From Shewanella fodinae (GTDB taxonomy: Bacteria > Pseudomonadota > Gammaproteobacteria > Enterobacterales > Shewanellaceae): DNA of 64,000 bases. Under the pieces are notes generated by a model. That model was not told the origin of the DNA. It saw nothing but the letters and a program-made list of their open reading frames with translations, and did no database searches. This document shows positions 26,969 to 36,486 of this stretch, piece by piece (the first letter of the stretch is position 1; each line of letters begins with the position of its first letter). Where the stretch lies: assembly GCF_014651955.1 (NCBI RefSeq), contig NZ_BMXW01000003.1, positions 163,145-227,144 on the forward strand. Reading direction: 5' to 3'. The position numbers were made by a program, and so were the translations under genes.

Positions 26969-29299
26969 TTATGCGAGCAACGCCTGCAGCGAAACGTTGC
27001 CTCGCAACCCTTTAAGATTGAAGCGGTCACCCGCAGGCCCCTGCGGCAATAACACCTGGTCGCCCACCTGCAATTTTTGCCAGCGTTTTCCTTGCGGCAA
27101 TCGCAGCGTCAACCACAACGCCTGCGGTTGTCCTTCTGGCAGTGCCAGTTTGCCATCAAGCCGCTGTAACTGCGGATCATATTGCAAACTCAGACCAGTT
27201 TTACCCCACGGTGTGGGCACCGGCTCACAAGTCACTGGCTTGCCACTGAACAACCAGGCATGGGGCAGCGCTTTGGCCAAATGCAGTCCATGATCATCAT
27301 CAAATACCAACGCCCAACGCAGCAATAACGGTATTGTCAGCTGTGCGGGCATACAAAATAATGGCATACCCCCAGTGATATCGGTCACCTCGCCCGCCGT
27401 CCAACTTCCTGGCGTATGGGCATGATAACGATGGGCGTACATAAACAGCAGATACTCATCCACTCGCCCGAGTGACAACAACTGCCGCGCATAACCGTAT
27501 GAGATAAAGCCCAGCAAATTACGCTCGTGCTCGTTGGCGGCGGTGATATTCGCTACCACCCCGATGCTGGTGGCACCATAGGCGCGCATACAGTTAATCA
27601 CCAAGTGCGACAGCTCAGCTGGCAACACATCCGCGTGCAGCAACTCTGCATAGGCGCGATGCGGCCAGCCCTGTTCGCTAGGGTTTTGCTGCGCTAGCGC
27701 CTGACGAAACGTCAATTTGGCCCCAGGAAGTGGGCCAATGTAAGGGGGCTGCATGTCGTGGCGAATGTTGGCACGAATGCTCTGCTCCAGCCGCGCATGC
27801 AGTTGTTTAGCGCGCTGTTGCCAGTGTTGCGCCAGTGAACGTTCACCGCCTAATTTGCCCCAAATGGCGGCAATATCATTCAGCCCCCGCACCGTCATGG
27901 CACTGTTAGCAAAATAGGGCTTCCACCAGATAGCGGGATCTTCAAACAGGCAAGCATCGGATTCATTCCAGCCGTGGATCAGCCCATAGCCCGGATCGTC
28001 CTGTGGCAATTGCAAACTGACATCATGCAGTTCCAGCAAAATACTGGCAGTGGCCGCAATTTTGTGGCGATGCTTCTGTAGCAGGGCTTTATCAGCGGTG
28101 TAACGGTAGTAGCGAGCCAGTAGCGACAAGGTCAAACCGAACTGGGCGGTTTCGGGGCCGCGCATGTTGATCATGCCGTCATCGGCGACAAAATCGCTAA
28201 AATAACCATCCAGCACGGCAGCCGCCTGCGCAAAACGGCCCCACTCTAGATTGGCATACAGTGAACTGGTGAAGGTATCCTGAAAGCCGTCGTACTCCTG
28301 CCCATAATAATCGCGATCCACTGCGCCGTACTTCGGGTAGACACCGTCAGGACGCACTATTTGCTCGCGGGCAAAGGCAAACTGCACCATATCGCCCCAA
28401 CTTTGATCGGGTAAGGTGACGCTGGCGCAATCGTGCAACAATTGCTGCCAATAGCCGCTAAAACGCAGCAATGCCCGGTAAAAATCGGCGGCCGCCGGTG
28501 GCTGTCGTCTCGGCGGATAAGCGGGATAGCTGTAACCATAATGCACTTCGCTGACTTTGCCATCTTCAATCAATGCGGAACGATGCCAGGTCTGGGTGAT
28601 AAAACGGTCGGTGGCATCCACATCGGCAAATACCAGCAGGTCATAGTAGCGGTTGTGGCTGATTGGGATCACTTTATGGACTGCCGGTAACCAACCCCCT
28701 AACAACCCTTCATAACGTTTAGCCGCCAGCGCATCGTCACCGCAACCCTTCAGCACCTGCCGCGGATGATATGTGCGGGTGCGGCCGTTGGGATAAACCA
28801 TCATGGTATCGTCACATTGACGGGTCCCAATAAAACTGTTCCAAGGCAAACGACCACCATAATCTTCAGCATTGAGCTTGGACGCCAATGGTGGCGCCAC
28901 GCTGCGCACTTGCAGCTCGTCCGGCTCACCCTTTGCGAGCAGTTTATCTGCCAGTAAATCCGCATCTGCCATCGCGACTTCTGCCAATGACATGCCTAAA
29001 TAGTATGGCTGGTCGGTGGCGAATGTCGCTTCCAGGCGTTTGCTCAGCATTAACACTTGTTGACCATGACACATCGCCAAAGCACCGTCAGGTTGCCGCA
29101 GATCTTCATATACCGACCAACTCAGCCCTAGTTCCTCAAATTCACCTATAGGGGTAAACCCTTCAAGTTGCGATGGCGTCAGCGCTTGTAGTCGCGGACT
29201 GGCGGCCAGCTCCGGTTGAGAAGTCGCCGCCTGCAGCCTGCCCACAGCCACCGCGGCGGTGGTTAATGCCACAGATTGTAAAAAGTGCCTTCTGTCCAT
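26969..29299 (-). CDS. Tat-exported six-hairpin glycosidase-like protein
   Basis: 776 residues. Twin-arginine signal (MDRRHFLQSVALTTAAVAVG) followed by a long helical region with alternating Trp/Tyr motifs ('YDGFQDTFTSSLYANLEWGRF', 'GLIHGWNESDACLFEDP', 'FISYGYARQLLSLGRVDEYL') and a C-terminal beta domain. This resembles (alpha/alpha)6-barrel glycosidases or lyases; acidic residues in 'GFQDT' and 'WNESD' are candidate catalysts. Substrate unknown. Divergent from an MFS transporter across a strong palindrome, suggesting a shared saccharide regulon. Confidence 0.7.
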   Translation of the reverse strand: MDRRHFLQSVALTTAAVAVGRLQAATSQPELAASPRLQALTPSQLEGFTPIGEFEELGLSWSVYEDLRQPDGALAMCHGQQVLMLSKRLEATFATDQPYYLGMSLAEVAMADADLLADKLLAKGEPDELQVRSVAPPLASKLNAEDYGGRLPWNSFIGTRQCDDTMMVYPNGRTRTYHPRQVLKGCGDDALAAKRYEGLLGGWLPAVHKVIPISHNRYYDLLVFADVDATDRFITQTWHRSALIEDGKVSEVHYGYSYPAYPPRRQPPAAADFYRALLRFSGYWQQLLHDCASVTLPDQSWGDMVQFAFAREQIVRPDGVYPKYGAVDRDYYGQEYDGFQDTFTSSLYANLEWGRFAQAAAVLDGYFSDFVADDGMINMRGPETAQFGLTLSLLARYYRYTADKALLQKHRHKIAATASILLELHDVSLQLPQDDPGYGLIHGWNESDACLFEDPAIWWKPYFANSAMTVRGLNDIAAIWGKLGGERSLAQHWQQRAKQLHARLEQSIRANIRHDMQPPYIGPLPGAKLTFRQALAQQNPSEQGWPHRAYAELLHADVLPAELSHLVINCMRAYGATSIGVVANITAANEHERNLLGFISYGYARQLLSLGRVDEYLLFMYAHRYHAHTPGSWTAGEVTDITGGMPLFCMPAQLTIPLLLRWALVFDDDHGLHLAKALPHAWLFSGKPVTCEPVPTPWGKTGLSLQYDPQLQRLDGKLALPEGQPQALWLTLRLPQGKRWQKLQVGDQVLLPQGPAGDRFNLKGLRGNVSLQALLA

Positions 29300-29392
29300 C
29301 TGATCTCCCCGAATGAATGGTTGTATGCGTCAATTGCTATCTAACGGGAAAACCCCGCACAGGTGCTTTATTTAGTAAGCGTTAACATGATA

Positions 29393-29418
29393 ATTTTATA
29401 TCGTATACCATATAAAAT
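29393..29418. promoter_or_regulatory. 26-base near-perfect palindromic operator
   Basis: A 26-base inverted repeat with a single mismatched pair: outer arms ATTTTATAT and ATATAAAAT around a GTATAC core. The centre resembles the GTATAC-centred sites of GntR-family sugar-acid regulators such as UxuR/ExuR. It lies between the divergent glycosidase-like and MFS genes, 94 bases from one start and 146 from the other. Confidence 0.65.
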
Positions 29419-29563
29419 TGACCAATTGCAACATCAAATCCCTCCCAGCTGTTTGGTTGGCCCCCATTGGGGTTGTGTGGTGTGGTAATTGGGGAAAAGC
29501 CCAGATTCCGCTATCATGCGCTTTTTGCCAGTCACTACTGGCGGTCTTAGCATTGGACAAGGC

Positions 29564-30847
29564 ATGTCAGAACAGCTGCAAACCGTTCCATTTTCTCTGC
29601 GCGATTACCGCATTGTGGCGCTATCAGTGCTCGGTGGTGCGTTGGAAGTCTATGACTTTATTATCTTTGTGTTTTTATCGGTGACCATCGCTGATGTATT
29701 TTTCCCGCCCTCAGTTCCAGAGTGGTTAAGACTGGTACAAAGTCTGGTGATCTTCTCAGTCGGCTATCTGGCGCGGCCACTCGGCGGTATTGTGATAGCG
29801 CATTTCGCCGATAAATTTGGCCGCAAACACATGTTCAATTTCACGGTATTGTTTATGGCAATGCCCTGTTTGCTGATTGGTGTATTACCCGGATATGTCA
29901 CCATTGGTATCTGGGCTCCGTTACTGTTGTTGCTGGCGCGGATTGTTCAAGGGGCAGCGTTGGGCGGTGAAGTCCCCAACGCTTGGGTATTTGTGGCAGA
30001 ACATGCACCACAACAGCATCGCGGTTATGCTTTGGGACTACTGCAAGCAGGGCTGACTTTGGGCTACATGCTGGCGGCATTAACCGCTACATTAATCACC
30101 CGCAATGTGTCCGATGCCGAGTTACAACAATGGGCCTGGCGTATCCCATTTATCATTGGCGGTATCTTTGGCTTTATTTCGGTGTGGCTAAGGCAATGGC
30201 TCAGCGAAACACCGGTATTTATGGCGTTACAAAAGGAACAACAATTAGTGCAAAAGCTGCCGCTGTCTGCGATATTTCGTCAGCACAAATATGCGGCGCT
30301 ACCCGCAGCACTGCTGACGGCTATGCTGGTGTCGGCGGTGGTGATGACGGTCGTAGTTACACCCATTGCGCTGCAAAAATTTTATAAGATGGATGCCGCA
30401 ACCACCTTTGAAATCAGCTGTATCGCCATTTTGTTCCTAAATGTGGGCTGCGTAATAGCCGGTAAACTGGCAGATTTGCTGGGGCGCTGGCAAACTGTTG
30501 CGCTCTATAGCGTATTGCTGGCTGTTGGCACCTCGGTGCTGACACTGGTGCTGGATGCTCCGCCAAAAACCTTACTGTTGGGATATGCCATAGCCGGGCT
30601 CTGTAGCGGTATTATCAGCGCGGTGCCTGCCATCGTGGTGCAGTTATTTCCGTCTGCGGTTAAAGTCACCGGAATTTCGCTGGTGTATAACCTGACCTAT
30701 TCTGTCTGCTCCAGCATTATGCCGCTGGCGCTGCTGGCATTACTGCATGCACACCGCTGGGGCATGGCAGTGTTTGCCTGGGGCATGATGTTGCTGGGTC
30801 TGGCAACGGCCTATCTGTTCCGCCATGTCAGATGTTACAGTGATTAA
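29564..30847 (+). CDS. MFS transporter, metabolite:H+ symporter type
   Basis: 427 residues from ATG at 29564 (MSEQLQTVPFSLRDYR); the frame extends upstream to 29489 without support. About 12 membrane segments, 'GALEVYDFIIFVFLS', loop 2-3 motif 'ADKFGRKHMF', and 'RIVQGAALGGEVPNAWVFVAEHAP', typical of the MHS (ProP/ShiA-like) branch. Likely imports an organic acid or osmolyte; with the divergent glycosidase, an oligosaccharide-derived acid is a guess. 3' end overlaps the next gene convergently by 4 bases. Confidence 0.87.
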   Translation: MSEQLQTVPFSLRDYRIVALSVLGGALEVYDFIIFVFLSVTIADVFFPPSVPEWLRLVQSLVIFSVGYLARPLGGIVIAHFADKFGRKHMFNFTVLFMAMPCLLIGVLPGYVTIGIWAPLLLLLARIVQGAALGGEVPNAWVFVAEHAPQQHRGYALGLLQAGLTLGYMLAALTATLITRNVSDAELQQWAWRIPFIIGGIFGFISVWLRQWLSETPVFMALQKEQQLVQKLPLSAIFRQHKYAALPAALLTAMLVSAVVMTVVVTPIALQKFYKMDAATTFEISCIAILFLNVGCVIAGKLADLLGRWQTVALYSVLLAVGTSVLTLVLDAPPKTLLLGYAIAGLCSGIISAVPAIVVQLFPSAVKVTGISLVYNLTYSVCSSIMPLALLALLHAHRWGMAVFAWGMMLLGLATAYLFRHVRCYSD

Positions 30848-31278
30848 ATTGGTTGCCGTTGCCACTGGTGTTTTTTGCCGAACCCCAAACGGTTATCCAC
30901 CATTTTTACCGTCTGCAACTGTAACTGCCACAGCGGTGCGGACTTGAGTTTAGCGATGGGGAAACGCTGACAGTAACGCGCTTTGATTGCCGCTATCTCA
31001 GCTGCAGCGACTTTAGCGGCAATGGCGGTAAACTGAATGCCCTGAATGTGCAGCACTGCTTCTGTTTGTTCGGCAATAGTACCTGCAACCTGCGCATTAG
31101 CTAGCATGGCTTGCGTGTGGCGGCTGTCGTCGGCGGTCATCAGATAGCAACACATGGTGGCGGCATCAAATACATAAAAACAGCTGGCACACCACAAGCC
31201 TTCTTGATCCTGAGTACAAAGCGTTAGCACATGTTGCTGTTGCAAATATTGGGTGATGGCTGCTGTCGCGGCGGTCAT
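30844..31278 (-). CDS. pyridoxamine-phosphate-oxidase-like protein (YhbP type)
   Basis: 144 residues. Split-barrel flavin-binding pattern: 'VLTLCTQDQEGLWCASCFYVFD', 'CYLMTADDSRHTQAMLANAQVAGTI', 'GIQFTAIAAKV'. Resembles E. coli YhbP. Ribosome site GAGGTCGGAG before ATG. Substrate unknown. Confidence 0.75.
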   Translation of the reverse strand: MTAATAAITQYLQQQHVLTLCTQDQEGLWCASCFYVFDAATMCCYLMTADDSRHTQAMLANAQVAGTIAEQTEAVLHIQGIQFTAIAAKVAAAEIAAIKARYCQRFPIAKLKSAPLWQLQLQTVKMVDNRLGFGKKHQWQRQPI

Positions 31279-31363
31279 TATGACTCCGACCTCAATGAAG
31301 ATACGCCATCATAAAACACAACCGCCACAGTCCCCAACACCTCACACACCAATGCGGCGGACG

Positions 31364-32494
31364 TTAAGCATCGCCCCAGACTTCGTTTGCAATGTCCACC
31401 ACCAGTGCCAGCTTACGGCGCTGTTCGTCAAAGGCGATGTTATTGCCATGCACGGTTGAAGAGAAACCACACTGTGGCGACAGCGATAACTGTTCTAACG
31501 GTGCATAACGGGCAGCTTCATCAATACGGCGTTTGATAGCATCTTTTGATTCCATCTGCCCAAATTTACTGGTGATCAGCCCCAATACCACGTGTTTGCC
31601 TTTGGGCAGAAAACGCAGTGGCCGAAAATCACCCGAGCGCTCGTCGTCATATTCGAGGAAAAACGCATCCAGTTCCATTTTGGCTAACAGTGCTTCCGCC
31701 ACCGGCTCATAGTTACCTTCGGCCGCATAAGTGCTGCGGAAATTACCGCGACACAAGTGAATGCCCAAGGTCATGCCTTGAGGTTTATAAGCCACTACCC
31801 GGTTAATAAAATCGGCGTAGCGATACGGCAGTTCATTAGGGTCATCACCGCGACTACGCGCCGCTTCACGCATTTTTTCGTCACACAGATAGGCCAGATT
31901 GGTATCGTCCATCTGCACATAACGGCAACCCGCATCCGCCAGTGACTGCAACTCGGCGCCATAGGCTTTGGCCACGTCTTCATAGAATTCAGGCGCCAGT
32001 TGTGGATATGCCTGCTGGCTGATCCCGGCCCGACCACCGCGAAAATGCAGCATGGTGGGCGAAGGCAAAGTCACTTTGGGCACCAGCGCGCTACCTAATG
32101 CTTGGGTCTGTTGTTGCAGATATACAAAATCTGCCAATTGGATATTCTTCACATGGCGTACTTTGTCCATCACCTTAATAACCGGCGGTGCTAATTCCAA
32201 ACTGCCGTCGTCACGAGTAATAGTGCGCGGTTCTTCACTGACAACGCCGCCTAACTGCCGCAAGAAATCTACATGAAAGTAGGTGCGCCGAAACTCACCA
32301 TCGGTGATCACTTTCAGCCCCACATCCCGTTGCATGCCAATCACCTCGGCAATGGCGCGATCTTCCACTTGTCGCAGTTGCGCCGCATCAATGCCACCGC
32401 TGGCAAACGCCGCTCGAGCTTGTAACAGATAATCCGGGCGTAAAAAACTGCCAACATGCTCGGCGCGAAAAGGCAACGGGACAACTGAACTCAT
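31364..32494 (-). CDS. MetE C-terminal-like methyltransferase (YxjG type)
   Basis: 376 residues from ATG at 32494, after GGAGG. Cobalamin-independent methionine synthase catalytic domain only: 'FRAEHVGSFLRPDYLL', 'DGEFRRTYFHVDFL', 'GIHLCRGNFRS' (zinc His and Cys) and 'SLSPQCGFSST' (zinc Cys). It lacks the N-terminal half of MetE, as in the YxjG/YxjH family, so the methyl donor may differ from methyltetrahydropteroyl-polyglutamate. Two MetR boxes lie upstream, supporting a methionine role. Confidence 0.88.
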   Translation of the reverse strand: MSSVVPLPFRAEHVGSFLRPDYLLQARAAFASGGIDAAQLRQVEDRAIAEVIGMQRDVGLKVITDGEFRRTYFHVDFLRQLGGVVSEEPRTITRDDGSLELAPPVIKVMDKVRHVKNIQLADFVYLQQQTQALGSALVPKVTLPSPTMLHFRGGRAGISQQAYPQLAPEFYEDVAKAYGAELQSLADAGCRYVQMDDTNLAYLCDEKMREAARSRGDDPNELPYRYADFINRVVAYKPQGMTLGIHLCRGNFRSTYAAEGNYEPVAEALLAKMELDAFFLEYDDERSGDFRPLRFLPKGKHVVLGLITSKFGQMESKDAIKRRIDEAARYAPLEQLSLSPQCGFSSTVHGNNIAFDEQRRKLALVVDIANEVWGDA

Positions 32495-32590
32495 GGTTCC
32501 TCCGACGAGGGTAGAAAATTCAAGACCAGCACATGTTAGCACCGGCGCTACAACTCGGGGCAGCCATAGCGTTGCAGATATCGACTTAGT

Positions 32591-32603
32591 TGAATAAGTT
32601 TCA
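32591..32603. promoter_or_regulatory. MetR box 1
   Basis: TGAATAAGTTTCA matches the MetR consensus TGAA-N5-TTCA. It lies about 97 bases upstream of the MetE-like start. Confidence 0.7.
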
Positions 32604-32622
32604 GCAACTGCCACGTTGATCA

Positions 32623-32635
32623 TGAAAAACTTTCA
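32623..32635. promoter_or_regulatory. MetR box 2
   Basis: TGAAAAACTTTCA, a second TGAA-N5-TTCA site 19 bases beyond box 1. Paired sites like this are usual at MetR-regulated met genes. It lies about 96 bases before the phosphatase gene on the other strand and could affect it too. Confidence 0.7.
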
Positions 32636-32730
32636 GCAGCAGCGGGTATTAGCAATAGCGGCCACGTATGGCTTGACCTGAGCACAACGGCGGCGGCACT
32701 ATGCAGCTTTTAATCAAGATATACGCGCTA

Positions 32731-33348
32731 ATGCCTGCCGAACTTTATCTCTTGCGTCATGGTCAGACCCGTTTTAATGCCGAGCGGCGCCTGCAAGGAC
32801 AATGTAATTCACCACTCACCGCCCTAGGCGAACGTCAAGCCTATGCCATGGGCGTTACCCTCAAACAGCACATCCGTGATATCCGGCAGTGGCAAGTTGT
32901 CAGCAGCCCCCTAGGGCGGGCGCTACAAACAGCGGAGCGGGTTTGTGCTGGTCTTGGTATCAGCAGTGAACATATCCGCACCGATGCGCGCATACAGGAA
33001 GTCGGATTAGGGCAATGGGAACAGTGTCATATCGACGAAATTCTGGCATCACAGCCGCAACTGCAACAACAGCCAGACTGGTATTTAAAGGCACCACAAG
33101 GGGAAGAGTTTGTGGCCATCCGTTTGCGTCTCAACCATTGGCTGGCAGGACTGCACGCCAATGACAGACTGATAGTCATCAGCCACGGCTTGACCGGCAT
33201 GATACTGCGGGCATTGTTGTTACAGTTGCCTTACGAAGAGATCTGGCAACTGGAACGGCCACAGGATGCGTTTTACTATTATCGACACGGCGATCTACAA
33301 AAGCTCAACGTCGCGCCTGACCTGCTTGAATTAGCCGTGCATCAATAG
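32731..33348 (+). CDS. histidine phosphatase family protein
   Basis: 205 residues from ATG at 32731 (MPAELYLLRHGQTRFNAERRLQG); an earlier ATG at 32701 gives 215 and neither has a strong ribosome site. RHGxT signature 'LLRHGQTRFN' and second histidine in 'LIVISHGLTGMILRAL' fit the phosphoglycerate-mutase-like branch (cobC/GpmB-like). Substrate unknown. Confidence 0.85.
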   Translation: MPAELYLLRHGQTRFNAERRLQGQCNSPLTALGERQAYAMGVTLKQHIRDIRQWQVVSSPLGRALQTAERVCAGLGISSEHIRTDARIQEVGLGQWEQCHIDEILASQPQLQQQPDWYLKAPQGEEFVAIRLRLNHWLAGLHANDRLIVISHGLTGMILRALLLQLPYEEIWQLERPQDAFYYYRHGDLQKLNVAPDLLELAVHQ

Positions 33349-33583
33349 CACTCAGCAGCCGCGCAATAAACTCATTATCCTCGGAATTGTGGCAACCGCT
33401 ATGTGCATGGCACAAACATAAATCGCCTAGCAACACCTTACTGAGATCGTTGCGGCAACACGCCTGCCACAGCTGTGCGGCAGCGGCTTCTGGCGAATGC
33501 TCATATCGGCGTCGTTGCAACCACAAAAACGCAGCTACTCGGTACTGGGGTGATGAACGACTAAAGATAAAATCCCAATCCAT
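33305..33583 (-). CDS. hypothetical protein, 92 residues
   Basis: Frame runs MDWDFIFSRSSPQYRVAAFLWLQRRRYEHSPEAAAA, with a Cys/His cluster ('LCLCHAHSGCH'). Overlaps the phosphatase 3' end by 44 bases in the opposite strand. No clear ribosome site. Composition is protein-like, but reality is uncertain. Confidence 0.45.
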   Translation of the reverse strand: MDWDFIFSRSSPQYRVAAFLWLQRRRYEHSPEAAAAQLWQACCRNDLSKVLLGDLCLCHAHSGCHNSEDNEFIARLLSAIDARLIQAGQARR

Positions 33584-33594
33584 AATCGTTGCAT

Positions 33595-34548
33595 TCAGTT
33601 AGACAAGTTAACCCGATCGCGGCCATCTTTCTTCGCCCGGTACAGTGCGGTATCGGCGGCAAACAGCAGCGCTTCTGGCGTACGGAACTGACCATTGACC
33701 TCAGCGGCAATCCCCTGACTCACGGTGATCCCCGATTTGCCCGCCAATTCCCCACAATTAATCTGCGAAATCCGCTCACGCAAGCCTTCGGCAATAGTCT
33801 TAGCCTGCACACCATTCATGCCCGGCAGGATCAGTGCAAACTCTTCACCGCCATAACGCGCGGCCAGACAATCTTCATCGGGCAAGGCCTGTTGCAACGC
33901 ATAGGCCACCTGCTGCAAACAACGGTCACCCTGAATATGACCAAAACGGTCGTTAAACAGTTTGAAGTGATCCACATCCACAATCACTATCGAAATTGGG
34001 TCGCGCGTTGCTGTGCATTGTTCCCAAAGTTTCTGCAAGGTCTCAAAAAAGGCACGACGGTTTGCCAGTCCGGTTAACGCATCGGTACACGCCAGTTGAT
34101 GCAACCGCTGGATTTCGGCTTTTTGTGCTCTCAAATCTTGAAAAGTCGCCAGCAAACAAGGTTGTTTTACCGGCATAAACGACAGAGACATATTCACGGG
34201 TACCGCGGTTTCATTGATATCTATCATCATTTCTGAGGCACTGTGCACCAATGCTTGCGGATCACCGTACTGCTCAAAACAGTTACGATAAAAAGCTGAC
34301 CACGGCGCGGCCAGAAACGAGTGTAATTGCTTACTTACTAGCATCTCGGTGGTGGATGCAAATAACGATAGCGCCGCCTTATTGGCATAAACCACTGAGC
34401 CTTGTAAGTCCAACTGCAACGTGGGTTGCTGTAGCCGCTCCAATAACAGTTGCAGCAGGTCTACTTCATTAGCAGCTTGTGCAATTCCCGCGGGTATCAC
34501 CTCGTCAACGATAGTGATAGACGGTTTTGAGTTTGATTGTGAAGACAT
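33595..34548 (-). CDS. PAS-GGDEF diguanylate cyclase
   Basis: 317 residues. PAS-like sensor (about 35-150: 'LLLERLQQPTLQLDLQGSVVYANKAAL'), then a GGDEF domain with active signature GGEEF ('LAARYGGEEFALILPG') and 'DVDHFKLFNDRFGH'. The RxxD inhibitory-site position reads PDED, so feedback inhibition is probably missing. Ribosome site GGGAG before ATG. Makes c-di-GMP; may feed the MshE pathway encoded in this window. Confidence 0.92.
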   Translation of the reverse strand: MSSQSNSKPSITIVDEVIPAGIAQAANEVDLLQLLLERLQQPTLQLDLQGSVVYANKAALSLFASTTEMLVSKQLHSFLAAPWSAFYRNCFEQYGDPQALVHSASEMMIDINETAVPVNMSLSFMPVKQPCLLATFQDLRAQKAEIQRLHQLACTDALTGLANRRAFFETLQKLWEQCTATRDPISIVIVDVDHFKLFNDRFGHIQGDRCLQQVAYALQQALPDEDCLAARYGGEEFALILPGMNGVQAKTIAEGLRERISQINCGELAGKSGITVSQGIAAEVNGQFRTPEALLFAADTALYRAKKDGRDRVNLSN

Positions 34549-34997
34549 CGTCTTTCTCCCTGTTATTCATGCCTGGCAACAGACACAGTTTTCAGGGTTA
34601 GGCTACAAACTCCGCTCGGCAATTACCTTCTGCCAACCTTACCGTGCAACATACTGATATAAATAGCTTTATTTTTTATGACTAAAGCAGCAACACACAG
34701 CATTTTCCATTAAATAGGCGTAATTTTGACATCCCAGACTTGCCACATATCAAAAATCATTAGGCTGGCTTGCCCATATATAGATACAACACGGTTGTGG
34801 TTTTGTGGGTAAAGTTCACCAAAGCGGAAGTACACAATTTTTGAGAGCGCAAGGGGTTTGATAATGCAAAGGGAAGAAAACAGCCAATATTGACGGCGGA
34901 TGATGGATGAGGTGCCACAGCTGTTTGTCGGTTAAACCACCTGAATACAGGCCCAAATATGCTGTTAGCGCATCGGGACTGTGTCCACCAAACTCAA
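34549..34997. other. spacer of about 450 bases without a gene
   Basis: A+T-rich around 34660-34800. No protein-like frame, tRNA or clear terminator recognised. Probably contains the promoter of the PAS-GGDEF gene and the 3' region of the outer-membrane-barrel gene. Confidence 0.5.
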
Positions 34998-35549
34998 CTA
35001 GAACTTATAACCAAAACCAATGGTCACTGAGCTGATATCGTAAGGATCATCAGCAAAGAAATGGTTGTACGCCAGCGTAGTGAAATAGCGGCCATAATCG
35101 GCTTTTAGCCCAATACTGGCAACGGGTTTATATTCGTTATCTGACGCTGAACCCGATAGGGAGAAGCCATCGCCAACATAGTTCACCTCCACTTTGGCAT
35201 GCAGATAGCTGTAACCCGCTTTTACAAAACCCTGCACCGTTGAGGTAAATGGGTAACTGGCTTTCATTGCTACGTCTATGGCATAGACGTCAATATCAAT
35301 ACCATCGTTACTGCTGGGCCAATAATGGAAATCTGACTCCACTGCCCATGTGGCATTTAATGGAATACCCGCGGTAACACCATACACAGCTTTGTTATCA
35401 TCGAGGCCGTCTGTCAGGTTTGTGCCATAACCGACGTTAGCTGCCAGATAGAACTGACTATCAACGCTCTGAGATGACTCATCTGCCACCGCCGCAAATG
35501 AAAGCAAACCCGCGATTGGAATAAATAAAGCAATCTTGCTGTACTGCAT
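34998..35549 (-). CDS. small outer-membrane beta-barrel protein
   Basis: 183 residues. Signal peptide (IALFIPIAGLLSFAAVA), alternating beta strands ('SQFYLAANVGYGTNLTDGL', 'AVESDFHYWPSS', 'GFVKAGYSYLHAKVEVNY') and a C-terminal aromatic ending GFGYKF as required for BAM assembly. Resembles the OMP_b-brl/OmpX-Ail size class (eight strands). Ribosome site AAGGAAA. Single gene beside the mobile region. Confidence 0.85.
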   Translation of the reverse strand: MQYSKIALFIPIAGLLSFAAVADESSQSVDSQFYLAANVGYGTNLTDGLDDNKAVYGVTAGIPLNATWAVESDFHYWPSSNDGIDIDVYAIDVAMKASYPFTSTVQGFVKAGYSYLHAKVEVNYVGDGFSLSGSASDNEYKPVASIGLKADYGRYFTTLAYNHFFADDPYDISSVTIGFGYKF

Positions 35550-35704
35550 GAAATTTCCTTATATCAATAACTATCCATCTAGATAGGCCGCAAATACTAG
35601 CAGCCCCCGTGAAGATGTTAAACAATGTTGAGCTTAGCTATTGATAAAAATCGCAAAATCAGCAATGAGCTATCTGTAAATCGTCACGTCAAGAGAGTTG
35701 TTGG

Positions 35705-36484
35705 GGGTTATTGGGACAGTGGGGTTATTGGCGGGTTATTGGGACAGCCATTAATTTGCAGTGTTGATGAACAAGCAAGCACTGTTAACTTGCATGATGT
35801 AAGTTGATTTAAATCCCATCCGTGCCGGGATTGCCGACAGCATTGTGAACTCAGATTTCACTTCTATTCAAACACGGATTAAAGAGTAGCAGCAAAAAGT
35901 CCAGCCAGATAACCCCACATCACCGCACAAAACCACACCATTAAAACCGCTATTAGATTTTGACGGTGCTACACACACAGCCACACAATCGGGCATTCCA
36001 TTCCACTTTGCTGATTACTTGGAGCTGATTGATTGGACCGGCCGCGCTGTCCGCACCGACAAACGCGGCGCTATTGCCGAAACAGCACCCAAGCTATCAC
36101 AACAATTGAGAATAGCGTCAGACGCTTGGATGCACAGTGCTACCGAATTCAGCAAACAATACGCTCGCGCTTGTGGCAGTTGGGCGGCTATGTGTGAATT
36201 CAAAACCCGCCAAGGTGGCAAATGGTGTCGCGGTAAACAATACAGCAGTGAGCTATATCAGTAACACATAAAACTCATCTTCTTGTCAGTACTGAGTGAA
36301 ACCTGAACGACGTTTCACAAACTTCGCACATCCAAAATTTATCAATCGCGCAAAATCCGGACTCAGCCAGCTACTTACCGAGGCACAACACCCCTCGTCT
36401 TCTATCAAATCGCCATAACGCGGAAGAAAACCGAAAAAAAGAAACAACCACACAAACAAATGGTGGCTGTCCCAATTATTTTAT
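35705..36484 (+). mobile_element. internally deleted copy of the REP-associated transposase element
   Basis: Left end has two copies of GGGTTATTGGGACAG (35705-35719 and 35733-35747, the second followed by CCA); right end has the inverse, TGGCTGTCCCAAT (36464-36476) before TTATTTTAT. The inside matches the 3' part of the complete element at 42.4-43.4 kb, with its first ~500 coding bases missing. This looks like a non-autonomous deletion derivative, with ends preserved. Confidence 0.75.
35764..36264 (+). pseudogene. 3' remnant of the Y1 transposase gene
   Basis: Close to 42929-43423 of the intact gene. It begins abruptly at the equivalent of 'DEQALLTCMM', with an extra AGCA, carries TAA in place of the catalytic tyrosine codon (TAC in the intact copy) and a second stop TAG at the 'KEQQQ' position, and then continues to the normal stop. 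Non-functional. Confidence 0.85.
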
Positions 36485-36486
36485 TT

